This document shows, piece after piece, positions 23,491 through 37,100 of a DNA stretch of 64,000 bases. Location of the stretch: assembly GCA_004794785.1 (NCBI GenBank), contig SJOL01005899.1:59199-123198 (forward strand), read 5' to 3'. Below the pieces are notes generated by a model. The model ran no database searches. It saw nothing but the letters and a program-made list of their open reading frames with translations, and was not told the origin of the DNA. This stretch comes from Opisthorchis felineus (lineage: Eukaryota > Platyhelminthes > Trematoda > Opisthorchiida > Opisthorchiidae). Within the stretch, counting starts at the first letter, position 1, and each line of letters starts with the position of its first letter. Both the position numbers and the translations under genes were made by a program.

Positions 23491-25960
23491 CTTACCAGCA
23501 TTATCACGAATCAACCGGAGGTCTGGTGGGCTGATTGTGTTGGGTAATGTCTGCCGCCCAGGTGAAGCATGGTTCGATATCGGGTTTGGCTGTTCACTTT
23601 CCAACTTGAAAGCACGGAAGTCCGCTTTCCTGCCACAAAAAGGTGGATAGGCAGCTAATGTACATCAAACATGACCATGCTGTAAAGCCAGTTCGATATG
23701 GATTTAATTTTAGGGATATTTGGAGCAGATGAGTAACACTCCGTCTCACGTTTAATCACCCTCCTAAAGTGCTTAAGATGTTTTGGTGCTACGGCCGATG
23801 AGCTCATACCGTGCCCGGAGCCTTGATAACTTTAGGGCAATCTCTAAATGAGGAAGACAAGTAGAGCGAAACGAACGTGTATATTCTGTGAATGGCGTTC
23901 TGGATTAGCAACCAGCGACAACAAACCTGATCGCACGGCTTGTCAGTGTCGGAAGTGAGTGCTAGTGGTCAGAGAGGATTATTCAAGCAGACCATCGATC
24001 CATGATACGAACAGATATACGGCTTAATACCTACATTATCTACAGAGAACTAACTAGTCTATCCGGGATCACTGCATGAGAGTCTGTGAGCAAGGTCTAA
24101 GTCATTCAGCGTTTGCGTAACTCACTTGTATATGCGACGAACGTACAAATTTGGACGGCCCAAATCGACAATACAGTATCACCGTCGAACTCTGCTAACG
24201 GATATGTGGGTTGCTAACGCAGCTTGCGCCACACTTATGCTTGTTTCGATTTTAGCCGTTAGTAGACCCCCTGAATATCCAGATAAGTACAGTAGCCCAT
24301 TGACAAAAGTAGCTCTACATATACACTACTTAATTATGTTTAGTAGCGTAGGGTAAAAGAGCTATCCGAAAAATGCAAGTGGATTTAGCAGCGTCATGGC
24401 GGGCGGGTGCATTTTCGTTGAAAAACAGACCCCAGTGAGAGAAAGTTTGGTAGCTTCAATGACCGTAGTTATTGTAAATCCTCTTAATACGCCAGTTTAA
24501 AGTGCATATAAGTATCAATGAACAGAATAAGTAACAAACATACCATTTCAGCAGCCACCCGGTGCGCTTATAAGGGCCTCGGAGAAACAAGATAAGAGGC
24601 TTCCTTTACTCATATTTGATGAAGAACTTTCAGAGGGTTGTTCTCACAAATTTTAAAAATAATATGAGTATGCATATATATGTGCCACTTCATCATACAT
24701 GAGTAGTGAATTCAATCCAAACTGGCAATATATGCTCGAAAGCAAACGCCTAATTCGAAATAACCAAACAATGTCGGGCACGATTACTGCCATATGGAAC
24801 TATAACTTGCGGACGCACATTCATTCGCAGGGGTGGACTTGTCGGTCATCGGCGTATTCAGTCTGTATTCAGTCTAACTCTACCGTCATGCTACGGGATG
24901 ACAATACCAGTAACAACTGGTTTAGCGCATGATTACCCGTCCCCAACTAAATGGCGGGGTAATGGGTATCCTCCAGAAGTAGTTGTTATAGTAATTTATC
25001 CTGGGAGAAGTGCGGATTCCTGCTGAGACCTGGAGGACTTGATGGCTGAAGCGAGCTCTTAAGTGCAAAATAACCAATGCTGGAGTTCATGTCAACGCGA
25101 TTACGCTTAGACCAGCTGATGGATCTCAAATGGTTTCTGTGTGTTTGCCCTCTGAATTTGCATTCAAAACAGGCACTAGAAAAGGTATCTCGTTCTCCGT
25201 TCACTCACAAAGTATTGGTTCATTTGGCAAGGTTTTTGATGCATTGCTCGTTTGTATAAGTTGTCATGTAAACCGTAGCAGTCACGATAATTTAGACAAT
25301 GCCAGCTGAAGAGCTCCAGTTGGCTGTCGAGATCTGGGTAGGCTTATGGATAGGGGCAAGCCTTTCGCAACGGTTTGATCTCCAATACACTTCAAAGTAA
25401 GCATACGCCGATATTACTCGAAAATTCATTGTTTGGTCAAACACTAGGATTTCTCAGGCTGAAAATACTGTGTATCATATAATTTCTAGCTGTAATTCGT
25501 TGCTTTTTTGTCTGGGTTTTGCTCGACATGGAGTGTTGTTGGCGCTAAAAGCGCATCAGGCATGCATTTGTTCGCTTTATTTGCCTGTAAGTTTTCAATA
25601 CTCTTGGACTTGAATAAGCGAAACAGTGTTTATACAGCCATGTAGTCAAATAATTTTGTCACTTATTGCATACAACATCAGAAGAAACAGTGGAGAAAGC
25701 CAATAGGGCACCTAGTCATCTCCATAAAACTACACCATACATATAGATATCATAACCAGACCAAATTGTGTGAGAAACTTCGTGCAGCGTAAATACGCAC
25801 ACACAAACCATATGGTGTAGCGCAACCCTGACGGTGACAAAATCAGAATAAAGAAGCTTGCCATCCTGACGCATGATGCTGGTCGAGTGTGTTGTCTGCA
25901 TTTGCACTGTATTCTCGTCAGAGTGGTAAGAGGAGAAAAAAACAGAACTGATTACCTCGC
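23491..25960. other. no recognisable gene
   Basis: No supported gene. On the minus strand at about 25525-25570 there is CTGATGCGCTTTTAGCGCC, a perfect GCGC hairpin after CTGAT. It lacks the GAA half of a hammerhead core. Confidence 0.4.
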
Positions 25961-26878
25961 ATGGCTGTTAGCCAACCGGTTCGGTTTCTCGAAAATCTTC
26001 CGAAGGAGGGGGATAATGACTGTGCTGGGGACGAAAAAGTAACCGCCTTCAAAGAAAAGAACAGCATTGTCTACATAGAACGAATCAACACGGTGCTCAC
26101 CAGTAACGAATGTACCACCATTTTGAAAGCTCTGTGGTGCCCCCTCATCTTCTTGTCGAGGGTGAATTCAAATAAGATCGCAGAGACAATATCACTTCGG
26201 ACAACATCACTTGAAGCTGACCTTTTCAAGAGCCTCCGTGCATTTTCCACTCTCCATAAGCAAGCTGAAATTAAAAAGAACTGTCCATGTAGCTTCATTA
26301 CCAAGAACGCTGCTCCAGGGCCTGCCAAACCAATTGTAACCACCGTTTTTTAGAGACCACTGTACTTGGGGCTACCCTATATAGATGAACTCTTGGCAGA
26401 CAGCGAATCCATACGAAGAACTTTCTCCGCAGCAGCGCTGTGATGATGGTTCACTACAAAATCTCTGCTTGATTTCAACCTCAAGGAGGACAAGATTCCA
26501 GTCCACAATAGGAGTATGGTTGTGTACATCTTCAATCGCTTTTGTGAAGTAGAATATGTTAGGTACACGAAACAGCAGCCTGGCAAGAGAACAATACGTG
26601 AGCATCTCTCACGTCGAAATAACATTAGAGACATTAGCCTGGTCAAAAATTCGATGATATCAAATATGTCGTTTCAAGTCATTTACAAACTGCGCCGTAG
26701 GTTGCCGAAGAAGAGGCGTTGCCTGGTGACAACTGAAGCAGCCACACTAAGGTTAGCAACCCAGCACTATGATATTAGAAGCGATTCTTACGAAATTAGA
26801 ACTTGTCTTGTTCATGTGACACATGCTGCCAGATCCACTCACCAAAACAGATTCTTAGGTCATTCTCGGTCCAATTAG
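25961..26878 (+). pseudogene. Penelope-like element remnant: connector plus GIY-YIG endonuclease
   Basis: One frame runs through the whole interval, broken by three stops: TAG at 26351 and tandem TGA at 26441 and 26444. The segment with LGLPYIDELLADSESIRRTF, KEDKIPVHNRSMVVYIFN, EVEYVRYT, IREHL and TTEAATLRLA follows the order found in Penelope-like elements after the reverse transcriptase: a LPY-like linker, a KDRLP-like stretch, then GIY-YIG (YVGYT, RIREH, EA..LR). The Gly of the YVG/YIG motif is replaced by Arg, and the first Cys of the FxCxC lead-in is Arg. About 130 residues before 26350 are plausibly the region between RT and endonuclease, but I recognise them only weakly. Non-functional. 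Confidence 0.75.
26835..26854. repeat. 20-bp sequence shared with 54898-54917
   Basis: CCACTCACCAAAACAGATTC occurs at the 3' end of the Penelope-like remnant and again, same strand, 18 bases beyond the 269-bp inverted repeat at 54.88 kb. Confidence 0.85.
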
Positions 26879-26880
26879 AT

Positions 26881-29644
26881 TATACTTTATTCTTTCACCA
26901 GATAGCTGTCTGCGTTTTTCCCCGTTCATTTTGGTCACCAAGGAGACATTAAAATTTTGGCCAGTAAAAGTTATTCAACCGCCTGATACATGTAGGTCTG
27001 AAGACGAGATCCAAAACGCATTATTGTTCGTAATTTTGTGCTTTTGATAAAATTAAGGAGGTATTCATTCAAAAACGAATTATAGATCCAAGCTTTTCAG
27101 ACACCAAATGTTTGAGAAAATGGTGGTTAAACGACCAACCAGTTAGAAAAACAAACTCGTTAATGACAACTGTGGCCTAGCTTGGCACATGGGCTAAACG
27201 GACACCGGATCAAGTGTGGTGATCAAGATAGTACGGCTTCTGCTTCGCATAACCACAAACGGGCCACGGTTTCGAGTACCTTCTCGAAATGAAACAGCAA
27301 CGCAAAAACATCCTTACAGCGGATGTCACAGTAAAAGTTCTCTAGTGGCTGCATTCAATGAAAGTAAATTTCTGGTGCTGTACACCATCATCGGCTGAAG
27401 TGGTTGTGGGGAACATTCTGCATCTCCCACAAAGCCACAGATAAGTTATACTTCACCGCCAGCCTATGACGAGCTAGGTTGGAGATCCTCACATCCAGAA
27501 GCTCAAACAGCCTTGAGTAAGGAGATGCAGGCATGCTCATGAGGCTGAGGAAGAGGAAGGGAGTATTCTAATCAAGGAAATCAATCCAAACCTCACCGAC
27601 ATGCATAGTTTGTAACTGGGTGATTACTTATACAGGCGACACTTCTGACGTGCCAGCAAATCCGTGAACGGTCCCAGAGGAACAGATATTGAGAGGAAGG
27701 TGTGTCCTTAATAAAGAGGGTACATGTTACGAAAAGGCAGGGCTAAGTAGATGAAGTTTTGACGTTAGACAGATAACCCGTCTAATTAAAACAACTGACG
27801 TCATGTAAGTATACGATAATACGCTTCATTCTGCAGTTGGGACAACGCTTACAGAAGGAATAAACCTGTGGTAAGTTGACCCATGCCGACGAAAATGTTC
27901 ACGTGGGCATATATTTAGATTGTGATCAGTAACTTAGAGCTCTCAAGCCACTGGAGCTAAAAGAAAAGAGTTAAAAAATGCCTGTTGCATCAAACATTTT
28001 CTCTGTTGGCACCGATAATTATACACCATTAATGGATTTGATAGACGGTCACATACAGTCTTCTCCTCATCAGGGAGAGAGATCCTCGGTGAGAGAAAAT
28101 TTCCCGCTTACTGTTGGTCCTTAACTACCACATCCCAGCAACGTGAAAGGGACTAGTTTGGGCCCGGAGGCTCAAATTCTCTAGGTAAAGAAGATCTCAT
28201 TTCAGGTGTCCGTTTAGGAGGGGTCTTTTGTCCCAAGCTTACGCTCATTTTTTATTTGAATGGATAAAACATGAATAAATCCGCATCCAAAACACAAAGA
28301 CTCTCTAGCTTCCTGAATTGCGGCGTTAGAGTTCCACATCTGTATTTGAAGTCGAAAATTTTGGGGGTTGGAAATATGTCCCTATAGATGAGAATAAGAA
28401 TATTAGATCAATGGACAGAAAAAAGGATGGAACAAAAAAGGTCTTGGTGTATTTCTTAGTGAAAGGTTGAATCAGAATCTGCTCAGAATTCCAAAAACTA
28501 AGTCTCTGTATGCTCATCGTGATTTATTAGCGCGCATCTCATGAACCTCGGGGAAGATTGGAGACCGAAACCCTCTGTTTGGGTGGTGAGCAGGCATTAT
28601 GGGAGTAAATGAACAAACTTTTTTGTAGAGGTAGTCAAAGTCACTGTCCCGGTTAGTTCCCAGTTACTCGCTGAAGTATGTACGGATTTTCTTGAGCCTT
28701 GTGAATTTTTAGGCAGACCACAATAGCCACTCAGACAGGGTTATTGCTAAATATTTGTCAGATGTGACATTTCAGTCGACCGTTTTTACTCCCATATAGT
28801 CTGTAAAACTAAAAACTAGGTTTGCTCCCTAAAGCTTAAGATTTTGTACTAGTGAAGTACATGATTGCGCACGAAATACCGCAAAATGAGACGGTCACGT
28901 TGACCTTGCCCTACCGAGATCTAAATAAAAGGCTATCGACTCGGAATATCAAAAGAGTTCAATTATTTTTTCGAGTTTCAATGCATTGTCGTTCACAATG
29001 TTGAGGAGTCAAAATGTTCGATTTTTCCTTTCAACATCTCACAGATCCGTAACCGCACATTCTGTGATAAAGTGATATGTGGTCCCAGAACCTTTCGACC
29101 TTGTTTACGATTCCCATTATCCATGTTCCTGTTTTCCCTCTTCTGGGTCCGATGATGCATTTTCCGTGGCGAGGTGTTTTTAAAGTAAATGAGAGCAGAC
29201 ATTCGTGTGACATTCTTATACAACTACTATCTTATTGATTTAACCAGTGGGGATGTCTGCACGAAATTCGTAAATGACATGAGCATACTTGGCTCTTTGT
29301 TTGTTATTAGAAGCATGCACTATCATCAAAACTAGTGTTTTGTCACGAAATGTAGGAGAGATTTAATGATGCATGGTTGTTTTGCTAAGGTAGGTGCAAG
29401 CTTTCAGTCGGGGCACAGCGGCGTGCCAACCCAAATACATAATCCTACCTAGATTGAACACTGGCTTGAATACCCAGGCCTCAAGTCGGTGTTGTTTGAA
29501 TAACCCTGAGCAGTCAGACAGTTACGTTGGATTCTATGTTGGTGTTAGCTATCACTTGCCTTGTTTTACTACTGAAACAAGTATTATGATTTTTATCTTG
29601 ACGAAGCATATTATCCATAAGGTCAGTGGAAACCTTTCGATACC
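26881..29644. other. no recognisable gene
   Basis: No supported exon, RNA or mobile-element motif. The first part may be Penelope-like 3' flank. Confidence 0.4.
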
Positions 29645-29720
29645 ATAAACGAGGGATTCAGCTAGATTCACTTGAACCTCTCACAAAAACCAAGCTGATG
29701 TGCAACTAAGTATAGTTTAT
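29645..29720 (+). repeat. hammerhead-repeat fragment, no ribozyme
   Basis: ATAAACGAGGGATTCAGCTA, GAACCTCTCACAAAAACCAA and TGCAACTAAGTATAGTTTATG match the ATAAACGAGAGATTCAGCTG, CTCTCGCAAAACC and TGCAAATGAGTGTATTT segments of the family, sense plus. Confidence 0.7.
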
Positions 29721-30002
29721 GAACATTGTCACATTCAGTCCTAGTAGATTTCGCGCTGGGTGGATGTGAATCACACGCGCATATAGGCACACACACACAC
29801 AAAGACCGTTGTAGACCAGTGTGAAAACAAAAATCTGAGGAGAATATTTTTTCGCCACCATTCTATCTCTGAATTTGCGCCTCTCGAAGACATACAAAGA
29901 TATGGAATAGGACAGATATGTATGTATCTTTGCCGCATTCAGTTACTTGCAAAGGTGCGTGGAAAAAATGACATTAAAGTGATCCGCCGGAGACATGTGC
30001 AA

Positions 30003-30140
30003 ACCTGTAGTAAGGTGGCCTTTGTGCAGCACACTTATTTGAAGAATTTCATAAGCGAGAGATTCAGCTGGTAGCCGGTTGAGCCTCCCGCTATGATCAA
30101 ACTGGTGTACAAATGAGTGTAGTTCGCGAATGTGCGCTAT
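30003..30140 (+). repeat. hammerhead-repeat fragment, no ribozyme
   Basis: GGTGGCCTTTGTGCAGCACA, TTTCATAAGCGAGAGATTCA, GCTGGTAGCCGGTTGAGCCT and ACAAATGAGTGTAGTTCGCG match the family in order, sense plus. The ribozyme block is missing. Confidence 0.7.
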
Positions 30141-31065
30141 AAACGCTTGGTAGAGGACAAAAACAAACTGACTTGATAATAGCCGAATTTTAAGACGACA
30201 CCATCGTAGAAAAAACAACACAAACAGGTCACGTGTGTTATGTATAGGATTGACTCGCGCATGCGTGGTATGTTGGTTGTTTGTTCCGTCAACCAAGCGC
30301 TCGCCTGCATTGACACGTGGTGCGCACTTTGCCTAAATGTTGTGTGCTGTGTTGCACGCTAGACGGAATGCTATCGATTGGTGCTAGTGTGGTCCATCTG
30401 ACCAATGAAATTTAGGCAAGCTGTTGATTGGACCTTGTAAACTGTCTGATTGCCGTCGATTTGATCGGCATATTTCGCTGCTTCCACCTTAACCTCGCCG
30501 TAGTTGGGACTTTCGGTGTATTAGGTCTCTGAAAGGGATGTCGCAGAGACCATTTGGATTTGGAAATCGATGGATGGACACATATTCTTGTGAGCGAGCT
30601 GCCCCACGTACACCTGGACCTGGCGAAAAACGTTACCACCACCCGGTCATTCCGATCCAGTCGGCTGCTGTACCACACTATGCCCAGGTAATTAATTTGT
30701 AATCTGCCTAACATCCTACGCGACCATGGCGTTAAAACTCTTAACGCAGTTCCCAAAGGAACAAATGAGCTTTATCTGCCATTGTCTCTACTGTATTGTC
30801 GTACCCATGATTTCGTACGGTCACTTGCTGCAAATTTGACACTTCTGTTATTGGCCGTAACCCGAACATCGACCACGCTATCTAATGAGTCCCTTGCAAC
30901 ACGAAACTGAGTGAATTTTGTATTGCCTTCTCATGTTATTTACGAAGGAAAACTCCACGGGTGTTGTTGAAAGTAATGTGACTCTATCAATTATACTGGA
31001 CCCCCGAAACCGTTTTTAAGAGAACATAGGAAATTTGTGATGAAGATGTATTCGGACACTGATAA
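30141..31065. other. no recognisable gene
   Basis: Moderately GC-rich at 30480-30740, with a 114-codon open frame on the minus strand. No family motif, start context or splice signals support a gene. Confidence 0.4.
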
Positions 31066-31113
31066 GCCCAGACGAATGAGGCCTTTCATCCTAGTTTGGA
31101 CTCATCAGATGGT
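31066..31113 (-). ncRNA. hammerhead-like ribozyme of a second type (Smalpha-like stem II)
   Basis: On the minus strand: ACCAT, CTGATGA (core), GTCC-AAACTA-GGAT (stem II, four pairs including one G-U), GAA (core), AGGCCTC (short palindromic stem III then cleavage base C), ATTCGTCTGG. Both core blocks are intact and stem II closely resembles that of the schistosome Smalpha hammerhead. Stem I is weak: two inner pairs, then only a possible GT/AC contact past an internal loop. It is therefore either decayed or a chance match. Only one copy was seen in the window. Confidence 0.5.
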
Positions 31114-34100
31114 AATCATAAAAGCAAATAAATTACACTAATCCTCTGACCCTCTTCACCGAACGCTGTGCTACAGTCGATTAATACTGTAATGCTTTGT
31201 TAGAAGTTTACACAATGATGCACATACTGATACACAAAAGGAAGTTGGTTCACGAAATGACCCCACGGTCTCTGGGGGGCATTGATTAATCTCACAGTAA
31301 ATTACTTTCATCGTGATTTATGTTTAGGGGCGCTGCCTCAAATGATGTGTATCAATCGTTACTATGCTGTGTGTGGTAATAAAAATGAATATCAGAATCG
31401 GTAGTGCCCAGAATGTGTTTAAGCACGAGGGACAGCCAACACCTGTAACATGCTTGAAGATGTGAATATACTGACAACAATGTAGAGTCTTCTGTTTGCG
31501 TCAAACAGCAGTGCGAAGCGTGAAATCGCCGTATTGAAAGTGTCTTCCTAGCTGTTGGTTTGAATTTGTCAGCACTAATCACGCAGTTAACTTAAGTAGA
31601 GGTCTCAGCAGTCACACAAATGTCGATCGATGGAATCTCCCAGCCCACCTGCCACTGCAGATTGCTTTGTAGCACCCTATTCTGAAGGATTTTTATCTAC
31701 GCATTATCTCAAAACAATGCAGTGAAGAAGGGTTGGGAAGATTCAGCTAGGTTTGGTAACTGAGGCCACATGTCCATGAAAAACTCGGTGTTCTTTTCGT
31801 TTTCCGACGGTTCATTCCTTTTGTTTTGAGCTTTGAATTTCAAGTGTTGTTTATGTCCCCTGGAACCCTGGCCTCTGATGGCTTCCACTATTCCTATAGC
31901 ATCTGTTGATTCGCTGACGCGCAAAAACAGTGATATTGTGAGGCTTAGATTGACTGGGCAACGAAAAGAATGACGTAGCAGAATGATTCTGTTTAGATAT
32001 GCACACAAAAATGCGTTTTTTGGGTCGCAAAGGGAATCGAGTACAGGCGAACAGTAGCAAACAGTGTCAGCCTCTGTCCGTTCGGTCAGCAGCGGACTAT
32101 CTGGTTACTAGTGCATTTGTCCCAAATCCTTCAAAAACCTATCGGTCTTCCACTACTGCCAACTTCAGCTGAACCCGTGACGCAGTCCAACTGCGCCTCC
32201 TGTCAGCAGCTTTGCTAGACCTCTCTCGCCTATCAATTGTGCCTCTAGCATAGAAACTCGTGTTCTGTAATGTCTGGACTATACCAAGTCTTCTGTGAGC
32301 TAGTAGTGTGGTAAGGGTAGTTGGTCAGGTATGTGGCCCCCAAAATCAAAATATAACGACCTTCTAGTCTGATTGTGCAACAGCGGTGAGTAGCGGGCGG
32401 TGAGTAGTGAACACTGTGGCTATGAGATTATTGACATGATAAGTTAAGTCGCTGCATCACCTAGTCTGAGTGTAAAACTCGTGAAACATCTAGCCATTGA
32501 TAACAGTGCTACAGAACCCGGACACCAAAACCACTAAACTGTTCCCGAGAAAATCATACTTGGCTTTCATGGCATGGTAACTATTCTAGTTTTAAACGTG
32601 CACTCCAGATCTTATCGTCATCATTTGCATGGTTTGCGCGTTGCGGTATACAGCTTCTCTGATGTTTCTTGTAATCTGCTCTGAATGGGATTGTAATTTG
32701 CTTATAGTACCCGATCCAGCAACCTTTAGATGTCCAGATGTCCCAGCTGTACATGGTTCGAGATATGTACTGGCATACTCTCAGAAGATGAGGGAGTGTA
32801 GAATAAAGTAAAATCGTCTCCTGAATTTCAGCGGTATGTGGGTCCGTTCGGGCTAACGCAATCCAAACTCAGCGATCGGTCTGTTATCTGTGGAGAATGT
32901 TTCTCAGAGTTCCCTCCTTAGTTGCTAAAAACGTTCCCTGATAGGATAGTTACCCCTGTTTTGACACCTATGAGACAGGAACGATTCGTCCTTTTCTGGA
33001 AAGGTATATGGTAAGAGCTATGAAAGAGACTCTCAGTGTAACTTGTCACTTTACTACAGAAGCTACTTTACCAGACATAGACTGGCTCGGTCCTTCGGTA
33101 GAACAAACCAACAATTATGGGAACAATGCAAAACAATCACAAGGGAAATCCCAATGAATTTAAAAGATAAAACTCTGCACCCACTAGTGTACCTTGCTCT
33201 AAGTAACTTTTATCTCGTTATTGAACCATGCACAACAAGCACGTCGTTTAGCCACTGGCAGTACACTGTAATATCTGCGTTCATGTCGCTCTGGGACTTA
33301 ACGGTAATCTAGTTATATTCAATATGCCAGCGGCCATTCCCGTTCTTGTAGTGTTCAGTCACTGGCGTGCTAGTTTTACAATAGCAAAAAACTAGACCGT
33401 CTTCAGAAGCTGTAGTGCAGTTTTTGTCTTGCTCTGGCCCCGGGTCTGCGTTCATTGCTTTAGAACTTGGGATTTGAAGTTTTCATCCAAGCTGAGGTGA
33501 GAGACCTTCAAAACTGGTCAACTCATTTTCCATTTGCCGGGGTTTTATCCTAATAAATTCGACCAGGCCAGAATTCCTGTGTGTGGAATTTCGTCGAGTC
33601 CGAACGCTTCTCATTAGAAGCGGAAGGATCAGTCTTGTTAACGTGTATAGATAGGGATATATTAGCGCCGCAGGAATGGCTTTTCTCCCAAAAACTGCAA
33701 AGGTTGTGCACGAAAATCCGCACTTTTTGCCTAAATGACGTGAGCTCAGCTTTTGGAGTGTTTGGACAAAGTCCGTACATAAACAGTTTGGGCTCCGTTT
33801 TGTTCGAATATCTTACTGAGTTCCGGAAATTTAATTTATCTGGTCATATTGGCCAGAGAGTAGTAGTCGGCCTGCTTTCTCCCCGGAGTTTTAATGGTAA
33901 TGGAAGTTAACGGTTCCTAAACGGGTATGAAATTACTGGCACCAGTGTTCCACATCGTTACAAAATATGAGGCCGGTAGATCTGAAAATTGCTGCAATGT
34001 ACATGAGGGATGCGGTGTTTAGACCTTGATAGACAAATACTAAAAGATGTTATCTTTGACTTCAAAGAGATAATCTGTGTGTGTAAGAATGAGTTTCTGC

Positions 34101-37100
34101 ATAACTATTTTGTCAGGTTGCCCAAAGGTCCTGTGTAGGTTTACTCCAAGATTTTTTCACAATGAAAGTAGTTTAATTGCTGTATCTACTTAGATCATAC
34201 AACAAGCTTTGTTTCAGTCTGCTCAACTTAAGTGGCTCCATACTCACATCACCCCACAACAGCAGCATTCTAGTGAGTAATATGTCGGCTAGTAGGGCCT
34301 CACAAATGTGCGTATAGTAATCAGAAAACCTACCCGCTTATCCATGATAATGCATTAGATCCATTGTTACTCACTTCAGCGGAGAACCGTACAACCTTGC
34401 ATATTGTTTGGACTTTTTGGACGGTATTTTTAGTTTCTGGTGCTATTTCTGAGAGCGAACATGAGCTTTCTGTTCACTGCAATTGCCGATTTGCCTATAG
34501 TTGCCCTCAGGCTGCAGCCGAAAGAGTGAGCCTTTTACTTGCCACCTTTATTAAGCTTTTACGCTGCTGGACCTTCACAATCGGAAGTTGTGGCATAGTT
34601 TAAGATAGAAATCAAGTTAAGAGTCGGAGGTTTACCTTTCTCTCCGATGTTCCAGTGTTAATCGAAACGAACATATCATTTGACGTTTGGGTTACCTGGC
34701 TGTTTTTATAAGAGGTTTCTCGTTCTCAGGGTCAATAAAACTGGTTTTGATCTGCTGCGTTGTATCATTTGTTCTTCTGTAAGCTACGCCATAAGCTGTC
34801 AGTAGACGAGTACACCTAATTTACTTGCATTGCTGTTGGCCGTAAAGCATAGGAACACAGAAAATGTTAACTTTTTACTGGATTAGGTGACTGAGCTTTT
34901 TTGACGTTCATGGCTTTGCGGTTCCCGTCATTTCATGTCTCCTGATGGGCACGTTTGGCTGTTTTCATAGTATAGTCACTTGTTTTAACGTCTGGCTATT
35001 TTCTTTGTGCTATCTGTCATTGGATCATAGTTAACTGATGTAAAAGAGACGGGAAATGGAATAGGCTTGAGTGTGAACCCAAACACACGTGGCGAAAACG
35101 AAACCGGGAAGTCTGGTACAGAGGAGTGAACACACCACTTCTTGATTGTTAGCTAGTGCTCTACAAGCTGGGCAGACGTTGTCTCAAGTCAAACATGAAG
35201 TTGAACTCTATGATGGTCCGCCTGACGCCGGTCACCGGTCAGACTTTGCACTCATGAAATCACTCAGACAATCTATTCAATAGGCGCCACCTTTAAAAAG
35301 TTGTTTTTTGCTTATGGTAACCCCAACTCAAGCCTGGACGCCATGTGTCGGCTTTGCAATGTGGTTTCAAATAAGTGATGGTCCGCGATTCCACACAATC
35401 ACTACGATCGTTTGAATGCGCCTCATCTGCCCTCTTGCAAAAATAGTTATCTTCTTCTTTTCCAAACTCGTATGTGAATAACACTCTCAACAGGAATACC
35501 TGCAAGAGTCCTCTCGGCGGGAAACACTTTGCTCCGTGGGATATTCTGAGTCAGTCTGCCGACAGAAGGATACGCGACGGTTTCCGCAGCTAAAAGTATG
35601 CTTCAGCCCATTACGGAATCACCCCCATAGTTTCGTGTCACAGTACTGCTCTACGGGATCCTCTGAATTGGGATCGGTAACACAGATAAAACACCATACC
35701 ATACTGGAATTTTTCGCAACTTTCAGTCTACTTAGGGCAAGGTGTAATCGCACATGGTTACTCTCAACCTGGCCAGTGAATGGCAAACTGTTGGAATATA
35801 AACTGTCGCGCTGCACTTTAGATCATGTAGTGCACAAATATTTCATGTCCAAGCCGCCAAACCTGTCTTCCGAGATCACACAAATGTCCACTGCTACTAT
35901 CGACAATCCTTTCCAACTAGAGACAGGAGCAGCATTGTTGGCAGATTAGGCACACCAATCGGAAACATTTTAACGAAGTTGCGACGCTAGTTAAGCGCGG
36001 GTTCTCCGGCACCTAAAAAACTTGGAGTCACCATAAACCTAGAACAATAAACCTCGACGGTCCAGCCACAAGGTGTAACAGTTAACACTCGTGCATATAT
36101 AATATCGATCTCTCCTTCCCCCCTATTTGCCAAAACAACGAAAGTTGAATCTGGTTTCTCCTGTAACACATCGATTCACTGCAATGGGCATTTCTGATCC
36201 ATCCCTTTGTGGACTAGTCACACTAGGGCTTACTGAATTATATCCGCATTGTTGCAAACATTATTTCATTAGTTGTGAGAGTGGCAGTTCGTTTTCTTTT
36301 TTTGGTGACTGCAGGCAAATCTCATATCACTAACGGTATTTTTCAAACGCCCCCAAATGTAACGACTCTCCACCGGGTGAACACCATAGTATTCTGACAG
36401 CTTCTCCAAACCACAGTTGATGGACATTGGCTAAACACCTACCCCGCTGAAATCGATCGATCAGAATAAATCTACGGCTTCATGCCCTACATTATAAACC
36501 TCACTTTTAAGCTTGATTGACGTCTGTCCGGGCTATTCAAATATTTTGCAACAACCCATGTTGTGTTATATTGTGATGAAGTTCCAGTCAGCTGATTACC
36601 TAAGGAGCAACACCTCTTCGTACGTTTAAACCCAGTTGATTTGATCTGGAAATGGTTTTAACCGAGACGAAATAGAATCTGAGAGGGCACATAGAGTATT
36701 CAGGGGTAATGGAGGCTCCAAAGTTCTGATAATGCAGTTTCCACCTGATGTTAGAATCACTGCATGCTCACCCACAGATTTTTTCTCTTTTCCTCTTATT
36801 GTTCACCCGGTATCACTTGTTATCCCTAGCAGACGATGTACGGTCAGAGCGCTCCAACTCGGTTAGCGCTGGTCAGTGAAAAGTCAGTCGAAAGACAGTG
36901 CAACATACTGTGAAAATAACATTGTGTGACGACAGTGTATCTGTGTACCGATGGTCCTGTTGTGGTAGGGAATCATCCACTTGGACGAGCTTGCAGAAGC
37001 CATTGGTTGTAGAACTATCCCGAGTGAAGTAACACGGGTAAGTCTTCACAGAAGGCCGGACTCGAAAAAATGCTGTTTTGCGGGTCCTGTTGCTAAGGTG

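Noticed and set aside
22317..23650. Open frames of 340-396 codons across the first gap
   Set aside because: They consist almost entirely of Ns plus TA repeat; no coding evidence.
25525..25570. CTGATGCGCTTTTAGCGCC on minus, resembling CTGATGA plus stem II
   Set aside because: The hairpin is followed by CAAC, so the GAA half of the core is missing. It is also in the wrong sense relative to the nearby Penelope-like remnant.
35536..35949. 137-codon open frame on +
   Set aside because: No domain, signal or splice context. Given 64 kb and six frames, one or two such frames are expected by chance.
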